Positions 1 to 9,578 of a stretch of 64,000 nucleotides of DNA are shown here, piece after piece. Origin of the DNA: Acetobacter oryzifermentans (lineage in GTDB: Bacteria; Pseudomonadota; Alphaproteobacteria; Acetobacterales; Acetobacteraceae). A model generated the notes under the pieces. It saw only the letters and a program-made list of their open reading frames with translations, made no database searches and had not been told where the DNA came from. A program made the translations under genes and the position numbers. Where the stretch lies: the NCBI RefSeq assembly GCF_001628715.1, contig NZ_CP011120.1:2077501-2141500 (forward strand), written 5' to 3'. Each line of letters starts with the position of its first letter. The stretch's first letter is position 1.

Positions 1-289
1 CCCGCATAGGCCCCGCAGCACCGGGGATAGATAATGTCACGACCCTTCGCATCGGCACAGATGAAAGACGTAGCGGGAAGGAAGGCGTATCCATAGCCTT
101 GCGCAACCGCACAAGAAACGCAGCCATTTCCTGCGCTACATTATGGGGCCTGTCTGCTTCAGACGCATCTTTGCCCGCATACTTCCGCTTAAGCTGCTCC
201 TGCCATGTGATACAGCGCAGCAAAAGCCGAGATGGAAGATTGGGCCGTGCGGGCACAGAGTTTTGAGGCACATCAGAAAAATCAGACAT
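1..289 (-). CDS. Partial hypothetical protein (5' end only)
   Basis: An open frame begins with ATG at 289 on the minus strand and runs off the left edge, giving 96 codons that start MSDFSDVPQNSVPARPNLPS. A weak AGGT lies just upstream of the ATG. The visible part is basic and Leu/Arg-rich and matches no family I recognise. From about position 130 down to 1 a second minus-strand frame is also open and encodes a Cys-rich stretch (GCVSCAVAQGYGYAF, later IIYPRCCGAYAG). Either frame could be the real one there, or a frameshift could join them. It is divergent from the RNase P RNA gene. Function unknown. Confidence 0.4.
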   Translation of the reverse strand, partial: MSDFSDVPQNSVPARPNLPSRLLLRCITWQEQLKRKYAGKDASEADRPHNVAQEMAAFLVRLRKAMDTPSFPLRLSSVPMRRVVTLSIPGAAGPMR

Positions 290-384
290 AGCTACCTGAT
301 TACCGGCAATTTTCTGCATCGTCATGCCTTCATAACATCAGTTGCGGCTTGACCTGAACGCAAGCCCGACGCAGGGTGCGCTCC

Positions 385-810
<426 letters not shown>

Positions 811-990
811 ACTCTCTTTAATCTGTATTCATCCCGGTTTTTTCATCAAAAATAGAACATAAAAAGAACAGAAAACGGCAATCTTTTGTTTGCCGCCACA
901 AAATCAATACATTCGCGTCAGAAATCTTTTCTGCATGAATACTTAAATAATGGCGGTTTTCTGCTGTTTTTTCTGTCATTTTAATTTGCG

Positions 991-1016
991 TCCCATAACA
1001 TCCCATGCTATCCCAT
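991..1016. promoter_or_regulatory. Three phased TCCCAT repeats: probable MraZ operator
   Basis: TCCCAT occurs at 991, 1001 and 1011, exactly 10 bp apart, about 90 bp upstream of the mraZ start. On the minus strand this reads as three TGGGA boxes separated by 5 bp, which is the known MraZ recognition pattern in Proteobacteria. A weak promoter-like pair (TTGCGT at 986 and TATCCC at 1009, 17 bp apart) overlaps the boxes, so bound MraZ would be expected to block transcription. The rest of the rnpB-mraZ gap (811-1102) is AT-rich and shows nothing else I can name. Confidence 0.75.
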
Positions 1017-1102
1017 ACCAAACCACAAGTGTGGTGAAGGCGGTTCTGTTCCCCGCTGAATTGCGAACGGAAAGGCTGATTCTGCAAAGGCTTCTGACGT
1101 AC

Positions 1103-1588
1103 GTGGGCGTATTTCTCGGCACGCATGAAAATCGATTCGACGCCAAGGGGCGTATTTCGATTCCTGCCGGGTTCCGTTCAGTACTCAAAACGCAGCAGAC
1201 GGAAGGTGACGCGCTGATGATTCTCCGCCCCTCCCATACCCTGCCCTGTGTTGAGGCATGGCCTGCCGTGGCTTTTGCACGCCTGACCGAACCGCTTGAT
1301 CGGCTGGACATGTTTTCTGATGAGCATGATGATCTGGCGGCTGCCCTATATGCTGATGCTTACCCCATAGACCCCGATCGTGAAGGCCGCATTATTTTAC
1401 CCGAATTTTTACGTGATCATGCCGGGCTGGCAGATAGTCCCACGGCTGCCTTTATGGGCGTTGGTCGTATCTTTCAGATATGGGAACCTCAGGCCGCGCA
1501 GCAGCGCCGGGTAGAAGCACGCCAGCGTTCACGCCGCGTTAGCATTCCGGCTACAGGTGGGGCAGATTCAAAAGGGCGCAATGCATGA
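1103..1588 (+). CDS. mraZ: Transcriptional regulator MraZ
   Basis: MraZ is a DNA-binding repressor of the division and cell-wall cluster that forms a ring of SpoVT/AbrB folds. With the GTG at 1103 the protein has 161 residues and begins [17 protein letters not shown], matching the family N-terminus. Both family repeats are visible: DAKGRISIP at residues 13-21 and DREGRIILP at 92-100. The frame stays open upstream to 950, but that extension is unlike MraZ and would cross its own operator, so the GTG is preferred; AAAGG lies about 12 nt before it. The C-terminus is basic ([10 protein letters not shown]). Its stop overlaps the rsmH start by 4 nt (ATGA). Confidence 0.93.
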   Translation: MGVFLGTHENRFDAKGRISIPAGFRSVLKTQQTEGDALMILRPSHTLPCVEAWPAVAFARLTEPLDRLDMFSDEHDDLAAALYADAYPIDPDREGRIILPEFLRDHAGLADSPTAAFMGVGRIFQIWEPQAAQQRRVEARQRSRRVSIPATGGADSKGRNA

Positions 1589-2592
1589 ACGCTCTTTCTG
1601 CCTTTACACCCCCTGAAACGGCTCAGGGCCATATTCCCGTTATGTTGCCAGAAGTTCTGGAATATCTTTATCCCGCAGATGGTGAGCGTATTCTGGATTG
1701 CACGTTTGGTGGAGGCGGCTACAGCTCTGCCATTCTAAAAAGCGCAGATTGCAATGTCTGGGGTATTGACCGTGACCCGGACGCAATTGCGCGCGGGCAA
1801 GCACTCAGCCGTCATTTCCCTGCCGCCAATGGCACATCTCGCCTCCATATGTTGCAAGGCAGCTTTGGCAACATGCAGGCGCTTGCCAGTGCCGCAGGCA
1901 TTTCCACGTTCGATGGCATTGTGCTGGACTTGGGCGTCTCCTCCTTTCAGTTGGATGAAGCTGACCGCGGCTTTTCCTTCCGTATGGAAGGCCCGTTGGA
2001 TATGCGCATGGAAAAATCCGGGCCATCAGCCGCAGATATCGTCAACAAGGCACCGGAAGCAGAACTGGCAGATATTTTCCATTTTTATGGAGAAGAGCGC
2101 CACGCACGCCGTCTTGCCCGCGCTGTTGTAAACGCACGTTCGGAAATGCCTTTTGAAACCACAACACAACTGGCCAATCTTGTACGCTCTGTTATTCCCA
2201 AAGATCGTTCCGGCATAGATTCCGCTACGCGCGCCTTTCAGGGCCTGCGCATTGCCGTGAATGATGAACTGGGCGAAATTGAGCGCGGGCTTGAACAGGC
2301 GCTGGATATGCTGGCACCTGGTGGACGACTGGTTGTTGTTTCCTTCCATTCACTGGAAGACCGTATCGCCAAACGTATGGTGCAGCATGCCACGGGCAAG
2401 GATAAAAGCTTTTCACGCTATGATCCTCGCGCCGCAGGCACCCCAGCGCCAGAAGCCGATTTTGTGGCCCTTACACACAAAGCGCGGCGGCCCACCGATA
2501 CCGAATGTAGCTATAATCCGCGCGCCAGAAGTGCACGGCTGCGCGCTGTCATGAAACGTGCTTCAACCCCTGCTTCCGTAAAAAAGGGCTAA
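1585..2592 (+). CDS. rsmH: 16S rRNA m4C1402 methyltransferase RsmH
   Basis: RsmH (MraW) uses S-adenosylmethionine to methylate N4 of C1402 in the decoding centre of 16S rRNA. The 335-residue product is of usual length. The SAM-binding loop [14 protein letters not shown] lies near residues 38-51. The family signature [19 protein letters not shown] follows near 116, then GPLDMRM. The C-terminal [10 protein letters not shown] motif is also typical. It is coupled to mraZ by an ATGA overlap and followed 4 nt later by ftsL, as in most dcw clusters. Confidence 0.97.
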   Translation: MNALSAFTPPETAQGHIPVMLPEVLEYLYPADGERILDCTFGGGGYSSAILKSADCNVWGIDRDPDAIARGQALSRHFPAANGTSRLHMLQGSFGNMQALASAAGISTFDGIVLDLGVSSFQLDEADRGFSFRMEGPLDMRMEKSGPSAADIVNKAPEAELADIFHFYGEERHARRLARAVVNARSEMPFETTTQLANLVRSVIPKDRSGIDSATRAFQGLRIAVNDELGEIERGLEQALDMLAPGGRLVVVSFHSLEDRIAKRMVQHATGKDKSFSRYDPRAAGTPAPEADFVALTHKARRPTDTECSYNPRARSARLRAVMKRASTPASVKKG

Positions 2593-2596
2593 GTCC

Positions 2597-3586
2597 ATGA
2601 TCCCCCGTCCATTTACATGCTGCTGTGCGGTTCTGGCGATTGCATCTGGCTTTTTCCTTTACACAAAGAAGCACCAGACCACCCTTCTCGATCAGCAAAT
2701 TTCGCAGATCGTGAAGGAAACGGAGCACGTTCGCACACAAACATCCATCCTGCGCACGGAATGGGCTTTGGAAAACCAGCCTGAACGCTTGGCCCAGCTT
2801 GTGGCGCGGCATGAGGCTGGGTTACAGACCATGAACCCTACGCAGTTTGTACGTATGGCTGATTTGGAAAGCCACCTGCCTGCGGTTGTAAAAGATGCCC
2901 AGCCGCCTGCACCGGCATTGGTTGCAGACAAATCAACCAATGTTGCCCCCCCGCCAGTTATTGCGCCCACAGTGCACGCACCGGCTGTTGTGGCTGATGC
3001 ACGCCCTGCGCACGTAACACCACCGGCAGTTCCCCATCAGGCGCGCCCCGTGGCCGCACCAACTATTGTGGCTGATGTACCGCATGTTGCAGCGGAACCT
3101 GCCCCTCGTCCACGCGCAACATCTGTAGCTGATGCCGCACCTGTTCTGCATGTACCTACCTTACATCATGATCACCCTCATACTGCGCCTGAACCCGTAG
3201 CTGCACCAGTGCGTGTTGCACAAACAACCGAGCCCGCCGTACCTTCGCACCCTGTGCACCACATGGCTGTAGAAACACCGCGCCCGCAGGCTGTTGCCTC
3301 CACCAACGTGGATGACGATGCACCTGTAGCCCCGGTTCGCCACAGCCTTACCCATGCGGCATCCCCTGCCATTCGGCACGTTGCACAAGCTTCGGATGAT
3401 GATACGGCGCCAATCCGCCATCCTCTGCCAGTTGCAGCGGCTAGCTGGCATGCTACACGCCCGCATCGCGCATCTTCGGCACCTTCCAGCTATATGGAAG
3501 CGCGCGCGACTTCCGGCTATAGCAGCGGTTCTTTGCTCAGCCGCGGTGGTGATGCGCTGCCGGCTCCGGTTCCGGTTGCCAACTGA
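2597..3586 (+). CDS. ftsL: FtsL-like division protein with long Pro/Ala/His-rich tail
   Basis: Position between rsmH and ftsI and the N-terminal layout identify this as FtsL, the bitopic partner of FtsB and FtsQ that helps activate FtsWI. Residues 7-22 (TCCCAVLAIASGFFLY) form one membrane span, followed by a short coiled-coil-like segment (LLDQQISQIVKETEHVRTQ) and the motif NQPERLAQLVARH. Ordinary FtsL is about 90-130 residues; this protein has 329. From about residue 100 onward it is low-complexity Pro/Ala/Val/His sequence with recurring VADA/VADVP-like units, predicted to be periplasmic and disordered. The frame is intact across the tail. Confidence 0.8.
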   Translation: MIPRPFTCCCAVLAIASGFFLYTKKHQTTLLDQQISQIVKETEHVRTQTSILRTEWALENQPERLAQLVARHEAGLQTMNPTQFVRMADLESHLPAVVKDAQPPAPALVADKSTNVAPPPVIAPTVHAPAVVADARPAHVTPPAVPHQARPVAAPTIVADVPHVAAEPAPRPRATSVADAAPVLHVPTLHHDHPHTAPEPVAAPVRVAQTTEPAVPSHPVHHMAVETPRPQAVASTNVDDDAPVAPVRHSLTHAASPAIRHVAQASDDDTAPIRHPLPVAAASWHATRPHRASSAPSSYMEARATSGYSSGSLLSRGGDALPAPVPVAN

Positions 3587-3617
3587 TTTTTGTGGTTAAA
3601 GGCCTTTCTGACCTGAC

Positions 3618-5636
3618 ATGTCTGTCTCCCCCAATGACCCCGAACCAACGCGTACAGTAGGTGTTACGGGGGACGATTTGCGCGCCCGCGCACATCGGGA
3701 CCAAATGCATGTAAGGCTTTTGGGTGTTGCTGGCGGTTTTTGCCTGATTTTTGCCGTTGTCGCCATTAAGCTTACTATTGCAACCGTCGTTCACCCCATG
3801 ACGCCAGAAAAGCGGCAGATTGCGCCACAGGTTCCTGAAATTCCTAAAATTGACCCCAAGGGCAGCCTTGCTGGTGATTTCTCTCTGCCGCAAGTACACC
3901 GTGCTTCCATTGTGGATCGCAACGGCCAAACCTTGGCGCTTTCTCTGCCTGTTGCGCAGGTTTATGCAAACCCGCAAGAGCTGATCGACCCCAAGGATGT
4001 TGCGCACAAGCTAAAGTCTATCCTGAAGGATATAGATGAGCAGGAAACCGCTGATCGCCTTTCCCGCCCCAAGCAGTTTGTTTACATCGCACGTAATATT
4101 TCGCCCCAACAGGAACTGGCCATCAATAACCTTGGCATTCCGGGCATCTATTTCGAACCGGGTGAAAGGCGGCATTACCCGTTAGGCCGCATGGCCGCCC
4201 AGATTATGGGCACTGTTGATATTGACGATCACGGCGTGGCTGGGATTGAAAAATACTTTGATAAGCGCCTGCTTTCTGATCATCGCCCGCTCCATCTCTC
4301 ACTGGATATTCGTGTTCAGTCTGCTGTGCGTGAAGAAGTGGCAAATGCCATGCAGACATTCCAAGCCATTGGGGCATGTGGCATTGTGATGGATGTGCGC
4401 ACCGGTGAAATTATCGCCATGGTCAGTCTGCCTGACTTTGATGCCAATAATTTTGCCCATGCCACTAATGATGAGCGCTTTAACCGTGCGGTTACTGGTT
4501 TGTACGAACCGGGGTCTACCTTTAAGCTGCAAACAACGGCTATGGGGCTGGAAACAGGCACTATCCATATTTGGGATCGGTTTTCATCCGTACCGTTGCA
4601 TATCGGACGCTTTACTATCCGCGATATGAAGAGTGACCATTTCTCTCCGTGGCTGACATTGCCCGAGGTGATGGCTTATTCCTCCAACCCGGCAGCCGCA
4701 CATATCGCGTTGGATGTTGGGGGCAAAAAACAGTCCGAATGGCTGCGTTCCATGGGGTTTTTCTCCCCCGTTCCGGTGGAACTGCCAGAAGCTGCACGCC
4801 CATTGGTGCCACATCAATGGGGTATTGCCACGGTTATGACAGTTGGGTTCGGGCATGGCGTGGCAGAACCCCCATTGGCTATTGTGCGTGGCACAGCGGC
4901 TACGGTTAATGGCGGTATTCTGGTAACGCCTACTTTGCTGGATAAGGAAGACCCAGCCAATGCCACAGTCAGCGCGCCCGGCATAAGCCCGCAATTTGCC
5001 AGCGGCATTCAAAATGCAGCGCTTGAGCAAAGCGTGGAAGATGATACTCAAAGCAGCGGAGCAGATGCCCCAGTTACGCCCGCAGGCCCGCGTATTCTTT
5101 CCGAAAAAGTATCCAGCCTTCTGCGTCGTCTTTTACGGCTGGATGTTACCCACGGCACAGGGCGCACTGCGGAATCTCCGGGGTATTTTGTGGGCGGTAA
5201 AACCGGCACGGCAGAAAAAATTGGCCCACATGGTGGCTACCTGAAGCACGTCAATATCTCGGCTTTTACAGGCATTTTCCCCATGAACTCACCGCATTAT
5301 GCTGTGTATGTTATGCTGGATAGCCCCAAACCCACACCCCAAACCCACGGCTGGACCACAGCAGGCTGGAACGCGGCACCTACTGTTTCCAAAATTGTTT
5401 CACGCATTGGCCCCATGCTCCAGATTTTTCCAGATACAGAGCATGCTGAGCAAATTGATGCGCAAATGGCTCTGCCCCTGCACCCTGCAGTGCCGCGTGG
5501 CGTAAGGCCACTTGGCCCTGGGAACGATCCGGGAGACCCGCGTAAAGCGGAAGCCGAACACAAGGCAGAAAAAGAAGCCCTTAAACGTGCTATGGCTGAA
5601 CGCAAAAAAGCGGCTGCGGAGGTTATGGACGAATGA
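3618..5636 (+). CDS. ftsI: Septal peptidoglycan transpeptidase FtsI (PBP3)
   Basis: FtsI cross-links septal peptidoglycan as partner of FtsW. The 672-residue protein has a cytoplasmic N-terminus, one membrane span near residues 35-55 (LLGVAGGFCLIFAVVAIKL), a PBP dimerisation domain and a penicillin-binding transpeptidase domain. All catalytic motifs are present: SxxK in EPGSTFK (Ser300), SxN as SSN (355-357) and KTG (528-530). The last 35 or so residues form a charged Lys/Glu/Ala helix (RKAEAEHKAEKEALKRAM), an extension beyond the usual end. It starts 31 nt after ftsL, one of the few real gaps in the cluster, and overlaps murE by ATGA. Confidence 0.96.
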   Translation: MSVSPNDPEPTRTVGVTGDDLRARAHRDQMHVRLLGVAGGFCLIFAVVAIKLTIATVVHPMTPEKRQIAPQVPEIPKIDPKGSLAGDFSLPQVHRASIVDRNGQTLALSLPVAQVYANPQELIDPKDVAHKLKSILKDIDEQETADRLSRPKQFVYIARNISPQQELAINNLGIPGIYFEPGERRHYPLGRMAAQIMGTVDIDDHGVAGIEKYFDKRLLSDHRPLHLSLDIRVQSAVREEVANAMQTFQAIGACGIVMDVRTGEIIAMVSLPDFDANNFAHATNDERFNRAVTGLYEPGSTFKLQTTAMGLETGTIHIWDRFSSVPLHIGRFTIRDMKSDHFSPWLTLPEVMAYSSNPAAAHIALDVGGKKQSEWLRSMGFFSPVPVELPEAARPLVPHQWGIATVMTVGFGHGVAEPPLAIVRGTAATVNGGILVTPTLLDKEDPANATVSAPGISPQFASGIQNAALEQSVEDDTQSSGADAPVTPAGPRILSEKVSSLLRRLLRLDVTHGTGRTAESPGYFVGGKTGTAEKIGPHGGYLKHVNISAFTGIFPMNSPHYAVYVMLDSPKPTPQTHGWTTAGWNAAPTVSKIVSRIGPMLQIFPDTEHAEQIDAQMALPLHPAVPRGVRPLGPGNDPGDPRKAEAEHKAEKEALKRAMAERKKAAAEVMDE

Positions 5637-7102
5637 GCCTTCCTCTTTCCACCCTTCTTGCTGCTGTAGGGCTTCCGGCTCTGCCCGGAAATCCTGAAAT
5701 TTCTTCCATTACAGCGGACAGTCGGCAGGTAAAACCGGGCACGCTTTTTGCCGCGTTGCCGGGTGTAAAAGCCGATGGCCGGGCCTTTATCGCAACTGCC
5801 GTGCAAAATGGTGCAGCAGCAGTTTTGGCACCCGCAGATACACAATGGCCGACTGATGTACCCGCCTGCCCGCTGGTTCTGGCATCTAACCCACGCCACG
5901 CACTGGCGCTTATGGCGGCTGTTCTGGCGGGGCCGCAGCCACAGCATCTGGTAGCTATTACTGGCACAAATGGCAAAACCAGCACTGCGGATTTTATGCG
6001 CCAGATCTGGGCGTTGCAGGGCTTTAAGGCCGCTGCCATTGGCACGCTTGGCCTTACCGGGGCGGAAGAAACTTCCATTTCATTTCCAGCACTTACCACG
6101 CCAGATTCGGTTGCCCTTGCCAATGGGCTGGCAGCGCTTACTCAAGCTGGCTTTCAGCATGTGGCGCTGGAAGCCTCATCCCACGGGTTGGAACAAGGGC
6201 GGCTAGATGGTTTACATCTTGCCGCAGCGGGTTTTACCAATCTAACACGTGATCACCTTGATTATCATCTGACCATAGAGGCCTATCGCACAGCCAAATT
6301 GAAGCTGTTTGATACCCTTTTGCCAGAACATGCCATTGCGGCTGCCAATGCCGATATGGATGCACAAACGCTCCAAGCCATCCGTGCCATTGCCGCACGG
6401 CGGAACCTACGGTTAAGGCTGGTTGGAGAGCACGGCACAACACTCCGCCTTGTAGCACATAACGCTCTCCCCGCCGGGCAGGAATTGACCATTGAACACG
6501 ATGGCCGCACGAGCACGGTTCTGCTGCCTATTCCGGGCCGCTTTCAGGCAGACAACGTATTGCTGGCTGTAGCCTTGGCCGCACAGGATAATGCCGAAAT
6601 TGCGCGTATTCTCCCCCTTCTGCCCCATCTTAAAGGGGTGCGGGGACGTCTGGAACGCGCAACAGTGCTGCCCAACGGAGCCTGCGCCTATGTGGATTAC
6701 GCCCATACGCCAGATGCACTGGCACGGCTTTTGGCATCTTTACGCCCCCACGCACGCGGCAAACTGATTGTTGTTTTGGGCGCAGGCGGAGACCGCGATA
6801 GTGGCAAGCGCCCTCTTATGGGGCAGGAAGCCGTAAAAGGTGCGGATATTGCCATTATTACAGATGACAACCCGCGCACAGAAAACCCGGCCTCCATTCG
6901 TGCAGATATAAAAACCGGCGCTCCGCAAGCGCTGGAAATTGCAGATAGAAAACAGGCAATAGCAGAAGCTCTTTCCATGCTTAAAGCAGACGACGTACTG
7001 GTTGTGGCCGGCAAAGGTCACGAACAGGGACAAATTATAGGCAATACCATTTTACCGTTTGATGATGCCGCCGTGTTGCGCACACTGGCGGGCCATCCAT
7101 GA
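5633..7102 (+). CDS. murE: UDP-MurNAc-tripeptide synthetase MurE (meso-DAP adding)
   Basis: MurE adds the third stem-peptide residue to UDP-MurNAc-L-Ala-D-Glu in the cytoplasm. The 489-residue protein has the ATP-binding loop ITGTNGKTS at residues 109-117, the Mur ligase central-domain motif HGLEQGRLDG, and DDNPRTENP in the C-terminal domain. The DNPR motif marks enzymes that use meso-diaminopimelate rather than lysine. The start has a GGAGG about 10 nt upstream, inside ftsI, and both ends of the gene overlap neighbours by 4 nt (ATGA). Confidence 0.97.
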   Translation: MSLPLSTLLAAVGLPALPGNPEISSITADSRQVKPGTLFAALPGVKADGRAFIATAVQNGAAAVLAPADTQWPTDVPACPLVLASNPRHALALMAAVLAGPQPQHLVAITGTNGKTSTADFMRQIWALQGFKAAAIGTLGLTGAEETSISFPALTTPDSVALANGLAALTQAGFQHVALEASSHGLEQGRLDGLHLAAAGFTNLTRDHLDYHLTIEAYRTAKLKLFDTLLPEHAIAAANADMDAQTLQAIRAIAARRNLRLRLVGEHGTTLRLVAHNALPAGQELTIEHDGRTSTVLLPIPGRFQADNVLLAVALAAQDNAEIARILPLLPHLKGVRGRLERATVLPNGACAYVDYAHTPDALARLLASLRPHARGKLIVVLGAGGDRDSGKRPLMGQEAVKGADIAIITDDNPRTENPASIRADIKTGAPQALEIADRKQAIAEALSMLKADDVLVVAGKGHEQGQIIGNTILPFDDAAVLRTLAGHP

Positions 7103-8484
7103 GCCTTTTGTGGACGCGCGAAGAACTGGAAACCGCAACGGGTGGAACGTTTTTAGGAAATGCTCCTGTTTCCGTTACCGGCATTTCAATTGATACACGT
7201 TCCCTTGCCCCCGGAGACCTGTTTATTGCCCTCAAAGGCGACAACAGCGATGGCCATGCGCACATTGCTACAGCGCTAGAAAAAGGTGCCGCGGCCGTTC
7301 TGGCTCATTCAGCCGAAGGGTTAACAGACCCGCGTATTCTGCTGGTATCTGATACCATGCTGGGCCTTCAAAAACTGGCACTGGCCGCACGGACGCGCTT
7401 TAAGGGTAAAGTTGTAGCCGTAACGGGCAGCGTGGGTAAAACCACCACCAAGGAAATGCTGCGCCTTTGCTTGGCACCTTCTGGCCTGACACATGCGGCC
7501 GAGGCCTCCTACAACAACCATTGGGGCGTGCCTCTTACCCTTGCGCGCCTACCGCGAGAGGCTGCTTTCTGTATCAGTGAAATTGGCATGAACCATCCGG
7601 GAGAAATTCTTCCGCTTGCCAAAATGGTGCAGCCAAATGTGGCCGTTATCACCACCATTGGCTCAGCGCATCTGGGCCATATGGGCAGTCTGGATGCTAT
7701 TGCAGCAGAAAAAGCCTCCATTATTACCGCACTGCCCGCAGGCGGTATTGCCATTGTGCCGGATGATGCGCACGGCACACCGTTTTTTACAGCAGCAGCA
7801 GTAAAAGCGCAGGCTGTTTTGTGGCCCTGTGGTGTAAACCCTCAAAGCACTGCACATCTGAGCCATTTGCAAACTGGTGCTGATGGCTCGCACTTTGATG
7901 TTTCCATTTTGGGCAAAACTTTCAACGTCCACCTTCCCGCCCCCGGCACTCATCTGGCCCGCAACGCCGTTGTGGCACTCGCAGCTTGTGCCGCCCTAGG
8001 TGCAGATGTTGCAAAAGCCGCAGCCGCATTGGCAGCTTTCCGTCCGGGCAACGGTCGTGGTGCCCTCACCAAAATTGCCGGTGGGGCCATTACGCTGCTG
8101 GATGAAAGTTACAATGCCTCAGCGGCTTCCATCCGGGCTGCTTTGGATGTTGTGCGCCATATTCCTGCCACGCGCCGTATTGCCGTTCTGGGCGATATGC
8201 GTGAACTGGGTGAATTTTCCATTTCCGAACATCAAGCGCTTGCTGCCCCTACAGCCAGTGCTGCTGACCTCGTTTTTTGCTGCGGATCCTACATGAAAAC
8301 CCTTTTTGATGCCCTTCCGCCCTCTAAGCAGGGCGCATGGGCAGAAAGCGCTGCTTTACTTGCTCCTCATGTCTGCGCGGCTTTGCGCAAAGGAGACGCC
8401 GTGTTGGTGAAAGGCAGTTTAGGGAGCCGCATGCGTGATATTATTGCAGCACTCAACGCACTTCCCGCAGTGGAGTGTGCCTAA
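7099..8484 (+). CDS. murF: UDP-MurNAc-tripeptide:D-Ala-D-Ala ligase MurF
   Basis: MurF attaches D-Ala-D-Ala to UDP-MurNAc-tripeptide, completing the soluble precursor. The 461-residue product carries the P-loop [14 protein letters not shown] near residue 112, the central-domain motif [10 protein letters not shown], and the C-terminal motif [17 protein letters not shown]. It starts in an ATGA overlap with murE. Its TAA stop shares a base with the mraY start (TAATG). The D-Ala-D-Ala it uses is made by Ddl, encoded further along the same cluster. Confidence 0.97.
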   Translation: MSLLWTREELETATGGTFLGNAPVSVTGISIDTRSLAPGDLFIALKGDNSDGHAHIATALEKGAAAVLAHSAEGLTDPRILLVSDTMLGLQKLALAARTRFKGKVVAVTGSVGKTTTKEMLRLCLAPSGLTHAAEASYNNHWGVPLTLARLPREAAFCISEIGMNHPGEILPLAKMVQPNVAVITTIGSAHLGHMGSLDAIAAEKASIITALPAGGIAIVPDDAHGTPFFTAAAVKAQAVLWPCGVNPQSTAHLSHLQTGADGSHFDVSILGKTFNVHLPAPGTHLARNAVVALAACAALGADVAKAAAALAAFRPGNGRGALTKIAGGAITLLDESYNASAASIRAALDVVRHIPATRRIAVLGDMRELGEFSISEHQALAAPTASAADLVFCCGSYMKTLFDALPPSKQGAWAESAALLAPHVCAALRKGDAVLVKGSLGSRMRDIIAALNALPAVECA

Positions 8485-9578
8485 TGCTGTATATGCTAAT
8501 TTCTCACGCTGCGCATGATGGACACATCACAATCCTGAACCTGCTGCGCTACATCACGTTCCGCGCGGGGTGTGCGTGTATGACAGCCCTTGGCATCAGC
8601 CTGCTTCTTGGCCGCCCGCTTATTAGAATGCTGCGCCGTATCCAACGCGAAGGTCAGCCCATTCGCGCCGTTGGCCCTGAACGCCACATTCTGGAAAAAA
8701 CCGGCACGCCCACAATGGGGGGGGTCCTTATTTTGATTTCTCTGGTGATCTCCATGCTGATTTGGGGAGATCTGGAAAACGGGTTTGTGTGGGCCGTTAT
8801 GCTCACCACGCTGGGTTTTGGCGCCATTGGGTTTGCAGATGATTACCGCAAACTTGCGCGCCGCAACACGGATGGTCTTTCCAAACGCGCCCGGCTTGGT
8901 GGAGAATTTGGTATCTCGCTTATCTGCGGGTTATGGCTGCAATATCTTATGCCACCAGAACTGGCAAACCATCTGGCTTTTCCGTTTGTAAAAGACCTTC
9001 TGCTGCCGATGGGTATTCTCTACCCTGCGTTCGCCATGATCGTGATTACCGGCTTTGGCAATGCGGTTAACTTTACCGATGGGCTGGATGGGCTGGCTAT
9101 TGGCCCCGTTATTGTGGCTTCCTTAGTGTTTGCCATTCTTTCCTATCTGGTCGGCAACCACGTTTTTGCTGATTACCTGCAAATCCACGCCGTGCCCGGT
9201 ACGGGGGAACTGGCCGTATTCTGCGCCGCTCTTGTGGGGGCTGGCCTTGGGTTTTTGTGGTTTAACGCCCCTCCGGCCTCGGTCTTTATGGGGGATACAG
9301 GCTCTCTTTCCCTTGGTGGTGCACTGGGTTCCCTAGCCGTAGCTATCAAGCATGAACTGGTGCTGTGCATTGTGGGTGGCCTGTTTGTGGCGGAAACACT
9401 TTCTGTGGTCATTCAGGTGTTTTGGTACAAACGCACAGGTCGGCGTGTGTTTCTTATGGCCCCTTTCCACCACCATTTTGAGAAAAAAGGGTGGGCAGAA
9501 CCCAAAATTGTCATCCGGTTCTGGATTGTCTCCATTGTTCTGGGGCTGTGTGGTCTGGCCACGCTGAAACTAAGATGA
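8484..9578 (+). CDS. mraY: Phospho-MurNAc-pentapeptide transferase MraY
   Basis: MraY transfers phospho-MurNAc-pentapeptide to undecaprenyl phosphate, making lipid I in the inner membrane. From ATG 8484 it has 364 residues. A GGAG sits 8 nt upstream and the start overlaps the murF stop as TAATG, so this start is preferred over GTG 8475. Signature motifs are [27 protein letters not shown] and the cytoplasmic [10 protein letters not shown] near the end. The protein is strongly hydrophobic, with about ten membrane segments. Confidence 0.96.
   Translation: MLYMLISHAAHDGHITILNLLRYITFRAGCACMTALGISLLLGRPLIRMLRRIQREGQPIRAVGPERHILEKTGTPTMGGVLILISLVISMLIWGDLENGFVWAVMLTTLGFGAIGFADDYRKLARRNTDGLSKRARLGGEFGISLICGLWLQYLMPPELANHLAFPFVKDLLLPMGILYPAFAMIVITGFGNAVNFTDGLDGLAIGPVIVASLVFAILSYLVGNHVFADYLQIHAVPGTGELAVFCAALVGAGLGFLWFNAPPASVFMGDTGSLSLGGALGSLAVAIKHELVLCIVGGLFVAETLSVVIQVFWYKRTGRRVFLMAPFHHHFEKKGWAEPKIVIRFWIVSIVLGLCGLATLKLR

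Noticed and set aside
143..352. Open frame on the plus strand, 69 codons
   Set aside because: No family match or good start; it lies opposite the partial minus-strand gene and runs to the RNase P RNA.
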